Source: Novosphingobium pentaromativorans US6-1
Lineage (GTDB): Bacteria; Pseudomonadota; Alphaproteobacteria; Sphingomonadales; Sphingomonadaceae
DNA length: 64,000 bases
Reading direction: 5' to 3'
Assembly (NCBI RefSeq): GCF_000767465.1
Contig: NZ_CP009292.1
Span: forward strand, 1 to 64,000
This document shows positions 56,942-64,000 of the stretch, in pieces (the first letter of the stretch is position 1; each line of letters opens with the position of its first letter). The notes under the pieces are model-generated. The model was not told the DNA's origin. It worked only from the letters and a program-made list of their open reading frames with translations, and searched no databases. Position numbers and translations under genes: made by a program.

Positions 56942-59900
56942 ATGCTGAAACGGATCATTCGCCTGTGCCTGGGCCATCCGGTGATGGTCACGCTGGCGGC
57001 GTTCATGCTGCTGATTCTGGGAACGCTTACGGTGATGAAGGCGCGATACGACGTCTTCCCCGAATTCGTCCCGCCGCAGGCAGTGGTGCAGACCGAAGCC
57101 CCGGGAATGACACCTGAGCAGGTGGAGGCGCTGGTCACCCGTCCCCTTGAGGCGGTGGTCAACGGGGCCAACGGTGTGGCGATGGTGCGTTCGGAATCGG
57201 TGCCGGGCCTTTCGGTTATCAATGTGACGTTCGTCGATGGCAGTGATCCCTATCGCGCCCGTCAGGTGATTGCCGAGGCCGTGGCCGAAGCCGCCTCGCA
57301 ATTGCCGGCCGGGGTCGATGCACCGAAGCTGACGCCGCTCACGTCCTCCACGATGGACCTGCTCAAGATCGGCTTTCTGAGCGACAAGCTGAGCCCGATG
57401 CAACTGCGCGACATCGTCGAATGGCAAGTGCGTCCGCGCCTGCTGGCGGCGCGCGGCGTCGCGAGGATCAACGTCTTCGGCGGCGAACAACGGCGCATCG
57501 AAGTCCAGGTAAAGCCGGCCGAGCTTGTCGCCCGCAACATGGCGCTTAGTGACGTTGAAGGCGCCGTCCAGGCGGCGACCGCGATCCGGGGCGGGGGCTT
57601 TGCGGAAACGCCGAACCAGCGCATTCTTGTTGAACCGACAAGCGGAGCGGTGACCCCGCAAGCCATTGCCGAAGCCGTGGTGCCGACGGGATCGGGCCCG
57701 GCGATCCGGATCGGAGACATCGCCGATGTCCGCTATGCGCCCGCGCCAAAGTACGGTGATGCGCTGATCATGGGCAGACCCGGCCTGCTGCTGACTCTAT
57801 CCAGCCAGTACGGCGCCAACACGCTGGATACCACGCGCACGGCGGAAGCGGCGCTGGCAGACCTTCTGCCTGCGCTCAAGGCGCAAGGGATCAAAGTATA
57901 TCCGGCGCTCCACCGGCCTGCGAATTTCATCCAGACCGCGCTGGCCGGGATACAGATCGACCTTCTGATCGGCGCGGCGCTGATCGCCTTCGTCCTAATG
58001 CTGTTCCTGCGCGATCTTCGGGTCGCGATGATCGCGTTCCTGTCTATTCCGCTGTCGCTTCTGGCCGCGCTGATCGTGCTCGATACGATGGGCGAGACGA
58101 TCAACACCATGACCTTGGGCGGCCTTGCCGTGGCGCTGGGCGTGGTAATCGACGATGCCATCGTCGATCTGGAAAACATCGTCCGGCGCCTGCGCATGGC
58201 ACCCGATGGCGCCAGCCGCGCCGCGATCATCGAGGCAGCGGCGATCGAGGTGCGCGGCCCGGTGGTCTACGCGACTTACGTGCTGGCGCTGACGATCATG
58301 CCGATCCTGTTCCTGACGGGGCTACAAGGCGCGTTCTTTGGCCCGCTGGCACTGTCCTTCCTGCTGGCAACGCTGGCCTCTCTGGCGGTTGCGGTAACGG
58401 TGACCCCGGCGCTTGCCATGCTCATGCTGGGTCAGACCAGGCCGCATTCCGAACCCGCCTTTCTGGCGCGGATCAAGGATGGCCATGCCCGACTGCTGGA
58501 AGCCGTCTGCGCCCGGCCCGGGCAGATTGCCCTTGCCAGTGCCATCGTCGGCATCCTGGCCGTCGCGGGTTTTTCCGCTTTCGGTTCGGAACTGCTGCCC
58601 TCGTTCCGGGAACGCCACTATGTGCTGTCCGTCCGCGGGCCGGCGGGCTCGTCGATGGCGTGGATGCACGAGCAGGGCGCGCGCATCTCACACGATCTCC
58701 TGACGATTCCTGGCATCGCGACCGTGGAGCAGCAGATCGGGCGCGCCGAAGTGGGCGAGGACATCTTTCCGCCTAGCGAAAGCGAAATCCACGTTGAGCT
58801 TAACGGCAACGTCGGCGGGCACGCGGAGCAAACGATCCTCGGCGAGATCCGCGCCGTGCTCGGCAGCTATCCCGGTATCAACACCGAAACGCAGACGTTC
58901 CTGGGCGATCGGATCGGGGAATCGCTGTCGGGCGAAACGGCCAAGGTCGCCATCGGCATTTACGGTGCCGATCTCGATACCCTGGACCGCGTGGCCGGGC
59001 GGATCAACGCCGTGCTGCGAACTGTTTCCGGCGCCGCCGACGTGCAGATGAAGTCGCAGCCGCAATCCCCGACGATGCACATCCGCCTGGACGCCGGGCG
59101 CATGGCGCTCCACGGCGTCAGCCCGTCCGATGCCCAGGACGCCATCGAACTGGCGTTCCAGGGACGCAAGGCGGCGCAGGTCGCCCAAGCGGACCGGATC
59201 ACCGAGGTTTCGATGACGCTGCCGCCGGGCACGGTGAGCGATCCAGAGGAACTGGGCAAGGTTCTGGTGCGCGGTGCCGGCGGATCGACTGTCCCTCTCG
59301 GCGAGATCGCATCGCTAGCGATGACGGAAGGGCGGCCGCTGATCAACCATGTAGGCGGGCAGCGGTTGCAGGTGGTCACGGCTAACCCCACCCGCAACGA
59401 CATCGCGGGTTTCGTTCACGACGCGAAGGCCGCGATAGCCCGCCAGGTTAAGCTGCCGCAAGGGGTCTATCTGGATTTCGGCGGCGAGGCGGCGGGGCAG
59501 GCGGCGGCCCAGCGGCAGCTCACGATCAACGTCGCGGTCGCCGCCGTGGGCATGATTGCCCTGCTGCTGCTAGCATTTGGCGGCCCGCGCCCCGCCGCGC
59601 TGATCCTGACCACCGCGCCGTTCGCTATGGTTGGCGGGGTAGTGGCCGTGGCCCTGACCGGCGGCGTACTCTCGCTGGGAGCGCTTGTGGGTTTTGTTAC
59701 CCTGTTTGGCATTTCCGCGCGTAACGCGATCCTGCTCATCGCGCACACCGATCATCTCGTGTCTACCGAAGGCGAACCCTGGACAACGTCCACCGTGCTG
59801 CGCGCCACCCGCGAGCGCGTGACGCCGATCCTGATGACCGCGCTGGTGACCGGGCTAGGCCTGGCCCCGCTGGCGCTGGAAGCGGGCCAGGCGGGCCGCG

Positions 59901-60046
59901 AAATCCAGGGCGCCATGGCGATCGTGATCCTGGGCGGCCTGATCAGCTCCACAACCATGAGCCTGATTGCCTTGCCCGCCCTGATCCTTGCCTTCCGCCA
60001 TCCCAAAGGTGAAATCGAACCCGCCCTGGTCACGCCCGGGGAATAG
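56942..60046 (+). CDS. RND efflux pump, CzcA/CusA-like
   Basis: 1034 residues with the twelve-helix RND plan. First helix MVTLAAFMLLILGTLTVMKA, then periplasmic pore and docking domains, and a relay helix LAVALGVVIDDAIVDLENIV with Asp404 and Asp405. The helix-4 pair DD resembles drug-type (HAE) pumps, while metal pumps usually have DG or a lone D. Overall similarity is still to the heavy-metal family. Last gene of the operon. Its stop lies inside the convergent sensor kinase gene. Substrate: metal ion or hydrophobic compound. Confidence 0.93.
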   Translation: MLKRIIRLCLGHPVMVTLAAFMLLILGTLTVMKARYDVFPEFVPPQAVVQTEAPGMTPEQVEALVTRPLEAVVNGANGVAMVRSESVPGLSVINVTFVDGSDPYRARQVIAEAVAEAASQLPAGVDAPKLTPLTSSTMDLLKIGFLSDKLSPMQLRDIVEWQVRPRLLAARGVARINVFGGEQRRIEVQVKPAELVARNMALSDVEGAVQAATAIRGGGFAETPNQRILVEPTSGAVTPQAIAEAVVPTGSGPAIRIGDIADVRYAPAPKYGDALIMGRPGLLLTLSSQYGANTLDTTRTAEAALADLLPALKAQGIKVYPALHRPANFIQTALAGIQIDLLIGAALIAFVLMLFLRDLRVAMIAFLSIPLSLLAALIVLDTMGETINTMTLGGLAVALGVVIDDAIVDLENIVRRLRMAPDGASRAAIIEAAAIEVRGPVVYATYVLALTIMPILFLTGLQGAFFGPLALSFLLATLASLAVAVTVTPALAMLMLGQTRPHSEPAFLARIKDGHARLLEAVCARPGQIALASAIVGILAVAGFSAFGSELLPSFRERHYVLSVRGPAGSSMAWMHEQGARISHDLLTIPGIATVEQQIGRAEVGEDIFPPSESEIHVELNGNVGGHAEQTILGEIRAVLGSYPGINTETQTFLGDRIGESLSGETAKVAIGIYGADLDTLDRVAGRINAVLRTVSGAADVQMKSQPQSPTMHIRLDAGRMALHGVSPSDAQDAIELAFQGRKAAQVAQADRITEVSMTLPPGTVSDPEELGKVLVRGAGGSTVPLGEIASLAMTEGRPLINHVGGQRLQVVTANPTRNDIAGFVHDAKAAIARQVKLPQGVYLDFGGEAAGQAAAQRQLTINVAVAAVGMIALLLLAFGGPRPAALILTTAPFAMVGGVVAVALTGGVLSLGALVGFVTLFGISARNAILLIAHTDHLVSTEGEPWTTSTVLRATRERVTPILMTALVTGLGLAPLALEAGQAGREIQGAMAIVILGGLISSTTMSLIALPALILAFRHPKGEIEPALVTPGE

Positions 60047-61382
60047 CCAGGGTAACCCGCAGCCCCGGGGCGTTGTCGGAGATCTCCATGTGCCCGCCGT
60101 GGGCGCGAACGATGGCCTGCACGAGGTTCAGCCCCAGCCCGTGTCCCGGTGTCGAGCGACTGGCTTCGAGCCGGGTGAAACGCAAGGCGATGCGTGCCCG
60201 GTCCGCGGCGGGCACACCTGGCCCGTTGTCGGCGACCGACAGATGGAACGCGATGGCATCCGATGCCAGCGTGACCGCGATTTCGGTGCCGGCTGGCGTG
60301 TGGATCTGGGCATTGTCGAGCAGGTTGATAATTGCCTGCGCGAGCAGTTCCCGATCTCCTTCGATGATGCAGCCCTGCTCCAGAGACCACGCCAGGCCGC
60401 GTCCGCCATCCTCCACCGCCGGCGCGTAGATTTCGCACAAGTCAGTGACGAATGGTTCCAGTTCGATCGGCGCGAAAGCCCGCCGCGAACTACCTTCCAG
60501 CGCGGATATGCGCAGGATCGCCGCAAAGAGCCCCAAAACGTCGTCGATCCGCTCGCAAGCATCCTGCAGTACAGCGCGCTGGGCCGAGGCATCGGGAGGC
60601 TGTGCCAGGCTGTGTTCGAGCTGCTGACGCAATTGCGCCAGGGGCGTGCGCAGATCGTGGGCGACATCGCTCGAGACTTGTCGCAAGTTGGCCATGAGCT
60701 CGGCGATCCGGTCCAGCATCGCGTTCAGCGTCGCAGCCATCCGGTCGAACTCATCGTCGCGCGGGCCGATCGGGATGCGCTCCTGCATCTGCCCGGCCAC
60801 GATTGCCTGAGCCGCGTTGGCGACGCCAGCGAAGCGACCTTCCAGATAGCGGCCGATCAGCAAGGCGGCGGCGGCTCCGAAAAGGAGAATCGCAAGCAGC
60901 GCACTGCCGAACAGCGATAAAATGATATCGTCGAGCCGCTCGATATTTTCCTTGTCCGCCGCAACAACCAGCAGCGATCCGTTCTGTAGGCGGACTGTCA
61001 GCGCGCGACCGACATCGGGCCCATCGATCGGATCGAGAAAGCGCATATCGCTCCACCCCAACGGAGGCGGGGACGCATCCATGGCGCCATCGATCCGCTT
61101 CCCTTGCGGCGAGTAGACGGCATAAACCAGCTCATTTGTCGTGTTCCCAGCTTCCCGCTGTCGAATCGCGTAGTGCAGTTCACGCGCACCGCCTTCACGA
61201 AATTCGGCCACGAGCGAACGGGAGTCTTCGGCAATCTGGCCTTCCACCTGTGTTACAACCGCCCTGTGCGCAGCAAAATAGACGACACTTCCCAGCAGCA
61301 CGTTGGCCAACGCGAACACTCCTGCGCTCGCGAAAGCGATCCGATAGGCGGCGCTGTCCAGCAGGCGGACTCGGCCCCTCAT
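60030..61382 (-). CDS. Sensor histidine kinase
   Basis: About 450 residues. Two membrane helices (about 14-36 and 155-178 of the 450) flank a periplasmic sensor, then HAMP, H-box SSDVAHDLRTPLAQLRQQLE with His, N-box NLLDNAQIHTP, and G-boxes DNGPGVP and GHGLGLNLV. Paired with the response regulator immediately upstream. ATG 61382 gives a one-base gap to it; ATG 61409 would overlap. Its end overlaps the pump gene on the other strand by 17 bases. Senses a periplasmic signal tied to the pump. Confidence 0.92.
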   Translation of the reverse strand: MRGRVRLLDSAAYRIAFASAGVFALANVLLGSVVYFAAHRAVVTQVEGQIAEDSRSLVAEFREGGARELHYAIRQREAGNTTNELVYAVYSPQGKRIDGAMDASPPPLGWSDMRFLDPIDGPDVGRALTVRLQNGSLLVVAADKENIERLDDIILSLFGSALLAILLFGAAAALLIGRYLEGRFAGVANAAQAIVAGQMQERIPIGPRDDEFDRMAATLNAMLDRIAELMANLRQVSSDVAHDLRTPLAQLRQQLEHSLAQPPDASAQRAVLQDACERIDDVLGLFAAILRISALEGSSRRAFAPIELEPFVTDLCEIYAPAVEDGGRGLAWSLEQGCIIEGDRELLAQAIINLLDNAQIHTPAGTEIAVTLASDAIAFHLSVADNGPGVPAADRARIALRFTRLEASRSTPGHGLGLNLVQAIVRAHGGHMEISDNAPGLRVTLAIPRA

Positions 61383-61383
61383 G

Positions 61384-62058
61384 TCAGGTCTCGTCGATCC
61401 TGTAGCCAACGCCCCTGACCGTTTGAATCACATCGCAGGCTCCGCTCTCGACCAACTTGCTGCGTAGCCGGCTCATGTGGGTCTCCACGATGTTAGTCTG
61501 TGGGTCGAAGTGAAAGCCCCAAACTTTCTCGAGCAGCATCTGCCGTGTTACCGTATCACCCTTGTTTCGCACCAGTTGCTCAAGCAGACGGAATTCGCGT
61601 GGTTGCAGGAGTACAGGCTGATCTCCGCACCGTGCCTCACGCTTGAGCAGATCCAAAACGACACCGCGCGCCTCCAGCATGAGGTCCGGTTGCACCGCCG
61701 CCGCGCGCCGCATCAAAGCATTGAGGCGCGCCAACAGTTCGGTAAACGCGAAAGGTTTGCCGAGATAGTCGTCGGCGCCCGTTTCGAGACCCTCGACCCT
61801 GTCGTCGATGCTGTCGAGCGCCGTCAACATCAAAACCGGTGCGCCAAGCCCCACTTCCCGCCAGCGCCGCAGCACGGACAGGCCGTCAATGCCGGGCAAC
61901 ATCCGGTCCAGCACCACGACATCCGGAATGGCCGCTTCCGCCATTTCCAGAGCCTCCGGCCCCGAACTGGCGTGCGCAACCGTATGGGACTCGGCCACTA
62001 GCCGTTCGGCGATCATGGCCGCCAGTTTCAAATCGTCTTCGGCCAAAAGCACGTGCAT
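61384..62058 (-). CDS. OmpR-family response regulator
   Basis: 224 residues. N-terminal receiver (MHVLLAEDDLKLAAMIAERL, phospho-accepting Asp in VVLDRMLPGIDG, Lys in GKPFAFTEL) and C-terminal winged-helix domain (LQPREFRLLEQLVRNKGDTV, TNIVETHMSRLRSKL). ATG 62058 (MHVLLAEDD) is the normal start. Same operon as the sensor kinase. Divergent from the TonB receptor gene, with 245 bases between, so it may control both that gene and the RND operon. Confidence 0.94.
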   Translation of the reverse strand: MHVLLAEDDLKLAAMIAERLVAESHTVAHASSGPEALEMAEAAIPDVVVLDRMLPGIDGLSVLRRWREVGLGAPVLMLTALDSIDDRVEGLETGADDYLGKPFAFTELLARLNALMRRAAAVQPDLMLEARGVVLDLLKREARCGDQPVLLQPREFRLLEQLVRNKGDTVTRQMLLEKVWGFHFDPQTNIVETHMSRLRSKLVESGACDVIQTVRGVGYRIDET

Positions 62059-62303
62059 GGCATCACCTCCTTTGAACAGAGCGCCAAATGCTCGCGACAT
62101 TGGGAATAATCAACAATCGCCTTGCCGCCAAATTCGGACATCAAAATACTGCAATAAAATGATTTTTCGATTCTTTTGAAGTCCGCGAGAACATTACAAT
62201 TTCCCAATATTAGAATTGCAACAATGTTGACGTCGTTCCGTCACCCAACAGCCATAGCGGCCCCTCTCAGGACCACATATTCGAACCAGGGGGGACTCAC
62301 CTA

Positions 62304-64000
62304 ATGCATCGTCATGACATCCGATCACGTCAATTCGCCCGTCTTTTCGGCCTCAGTCTCGCGGCCCTTGCGACAGGCCTTGCCGCCCCTGTGTGGGCCG
62401 AAGAAAGCAATGCGGCGCCGGATACCGAAACTGGCATCGCCGAAGGTTCAAACATCATCGTCACTGGCACCCGTGCGAACGAGATTGCGCCGGTGACCTC
62501 ATCTCTGCAGACCACGCAGCCGCAGGCGATCGTCTCGCGCTCCTTCATCGAGGACTCGCTGCCCGCCACCGCCGACTTCAATGAGCTTGCGCTGATCACG
62601 CCGAGCTTCTCCAATACTGGTGGCGACGGCGGCATGGGCATCAGCGAATCCAAAGGCCAGCTTCGCGGCTTCCAGGACGGCGAATACAACATCACCTATG
62701 ACGGCGTGCCGTTCGGCGACACCAACGATCCGACGCACCACTCCAACACCTTCTTTCCCTCAAACACCATCGAGACCGTCGTCGTCGATCGCGGCCCGGG
62801 CAACGCCAGCAATCTCGGGCAGGCAACCTTCGGCGGAAGCGTGAACCTGTTCTCTCGCGCGACCCGCGAAGACATGGGCGCCAATGTCCGGGCGTCCTTC
62901 GGCACCAACAATACCTGGCTGATCCGGCCGATGCTTCAGTCGGGTGCGATCGATGCACTGGGCGGAACCGAAGTGCTGCTCGGCGGGCAGTATGTCCACA
63001 CCGATGGTGTACGGTCCTATGCGCCCTATCACCAGCTCAACCTGTTCGGAAAAGCGGTCATCCCGATCGGACCTGACGTCAAGCTGACGCTGCTGTCCAC
63101 CTACAACAAGAACCACTTCAACCAGCCCGACAACGATGGACCCACGCTTCAGCAAGTGGCGGATCACGGCAAGCACTACCTGCTCAACAACGACCCGGCT
63201 TCATCGCAGTACTGGAAGTACAATTACACCAACAAGACCACCGATTTCGAACTGGTCAAGCTGGAGGCCGATATCGCGCCGGGTGTGCGCTTCGAAAACC
63301 GGGCCTACACCTATTTTTACAACAACTCGACCTATACGGCGGCGGACACCACCGTCGAAGGCGGCAAGGTCTACAGCGCTTCGGGCCTGGGCGCGACGAG
63401 CCGCACCTCGGCTGATGGACTGCCCGGCTACGCAAAGCTCAACAGCTACCGCACTTATGGCGACATCATGAAGGCGATGATCCAGGTTACGCCCTGGGCC
63501 GAGATCACCGCCGGCGGCTGGATCGAGTGGAACGTCACGCACCGCAAGCGTTACGAATACGACATCTTCGCCGGCGGATACGGCAACTGGAACTACAACC
63601 AGAAGTACACCGTCGCAGGCGATCCCAACACGCACTATACCTACATCAACTACGATCAGGATTCCCACGGCAACCAGCAACAGCTTTTCGCCGAACTGGA
63701 GCTGCAGCCGGCGAGCGGGCTGAAGATCACGCCGGGCTTCAAATACCTGGAGTTTACTCGCTCGATCAGCGCGATCGCCAACCAGAAGACGCACACGCCC
63801 GCGAACTTCTCCAAGAGCTGGCATCAGTCCTTGCCGTTCCTGACCGCCAATTACATGGTGAAGGACAATCTGTCAGTCTATGCCCAGTACGCCAAGGGCT
63901 TCCTCGCCCCGCCGCTGAGCGTTTTGTACAACAAGGACCCGTCGAACAATACCTTAAAACCGCAGACATCGTCCAACTACCAGGTCGGCGCGGTCTATCA
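62304..64000 (+). CDS. TonB-dependent receptor, partial (runs past window end)
   Basis: 565 residues are visible and the frame stays open to base 64000. Signal peptide about 1-32 (FARLFGLSLAALATGLAAPVW, then AEE). TonB-box-like NIIVTGTRAN, then a plug with FNELALITPSFSNTGGDGG and TVVVDRGPGNASNLGQATFGG, and a barrel with Tyr-rich loops. ATG 62304 has AGGGGGGA seven to fourteen bases before. Divergent from the two-component genes, so a metal or cofactor uptake role is possible. The ligand is not known. Confidence 0.93.
   Translation, partial: MHRHDIRSRQFARLFGLSLAALATGLAAPVWAEESNAAPDTETGIAEGSNIIVTGTRANEIAPVTSSLQTTQPQAIVSRSFIEDSLPATADFNELALITPSFSNTGGDGGMGISESKGQLRGFQDGEYNITYDGVPFGDTNDPTHHSNTFFPSNTIETVVVDRGPGNASNLGQATFGGSVNLFSRATREDMGANVRASFGTNNTWLIRPMLQSGAIDALGGTEVLLGGQYVHTDGVRSYAPYHQLNLFGKAVIPIGPDVKLTLLSTYNKNHFNQPDNDGPTLQQVADHGKHYLLNNDPASSQYWKYNYTNKTTDFELVKLEADIAPGVRFENRAYTYFYNNSTYTAADTTVEGGKVYSASGLGATSRTSADGLPGYAKLNSYRTYGDIMKAMIQVTPWAEITAGGWIEWNVTHRKRYEYDIFAGGYGNWNYNQKYTVAGDPNTHYTYINYDQDSHGNQQQLFAELELQPASGLKITPGFKYLEFTRSISAIANQKTHTPANFSKSWHQSLPFLTANYMVKDNLSVYAQYAKGFLAPPLSVLYNKDPSNNTLKPQTSSNYQVGAVY

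Overview
The window reads as GC-rich alphaproteobacterial DNA, most likely from a sphingomonad (Novosphingobium/Sphingobium type). The reasons are the number of TonB-dependent receptors, the receptor/MFS/LacI sugar locus, sphingomonad-like RpoD and IS content, and a RepABC-style parA-parB partition locus. Position 1 is the ATG of parA, and two identical 16-bp palindromes lie at the parA-parB junction. This suggests the sequence is a secondary replicon (megaplasmid or chromid) numbered from its partition locus. No replication initiator is recognisable in the window.

Layout. 1-3.95 kb: parA, two candidate parS sites, parB, a strong terminator, and an unknown gene with its own perfect-inverted-repeat operator. 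4-13.1 kb: LysR regulator divergent from an isovaleryl-CoA-dehydrogenase-like gene, CitE-like lyase, TetR regulator, Tat-exported metallo-beta-lactamase-fold hydrolase, AlgE-like porin and two MFS carriers. 13.4-21.85 kb: a glycan-use locus (TonB receptor, GH3 hydrolase, LacI regulator, MFS carrier, sulfatase) tied together by copies of a TGTAGCGCTACA-type operator. 21.9-25.5 kb: an MFS gene among decayed genes, including two TonB-receptor remnants, a frameshifted Imm11-like immunity gene with a frameshifted nuclease-toxin-like tail, and a DUF1499 remnant. 25.87-31.5 kb: TonB receptor, chemotaxis receptor and DUF2332 gene on one strand. 31.7-33.6 kb: a complete insertion sequence with inverted repeats and a 5-bp target duplication, beside a LysR remnant. 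34.1-36.9 kb: LysR regulator divergent from AhpD-like, flavin/PLP-oxidase-like and DUF1348 genes.

37.2-41.3 kb: class III aminotransferase, APH-type kinase, HAD hydrolase and Lrp regulator on the minus strand, probably an amino-alcohol or hydroxylysine-type catabolic unit. 41.8-44.85 kb: a Gly/Arg-rich double cold-shock protein followed by an RpoD-type sigma factor. 45.5-49.8 kb: an ABC export operon (ATPase, FtsX-type permease, HlyD adaptor). 50.3-54.35 kb: mobile and plasmid-type DNA, with an IS3-family fragment, a VapBC-like toxin-antitoxin pair with an upstream inverted repeat, two unrecognised genes, a gene cut by an insertion, and a dead IS5-family element. 54.5-64 kb: an RND tripartite efflux operon (outer-membrane lipoprotein, adaptor, pump), a convergent two-component system, and a divergent TonB receptor that runs off the window end.

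Themes are nutrient uptake through TonB receptors and MFS carriers, sulfated-glycan use, efflux, and repeated local gene decay and IS insertion. Nothing here is clearly a wholly new system. The best candidates for new biology are the operator-linked sulfatase/GH3 locus with an atypical sulfatase motif, the kinase/aminotransferase/HAD unit, the cold-shock/sigma-factor pair, and the two unknown genes next to the IS5 element.
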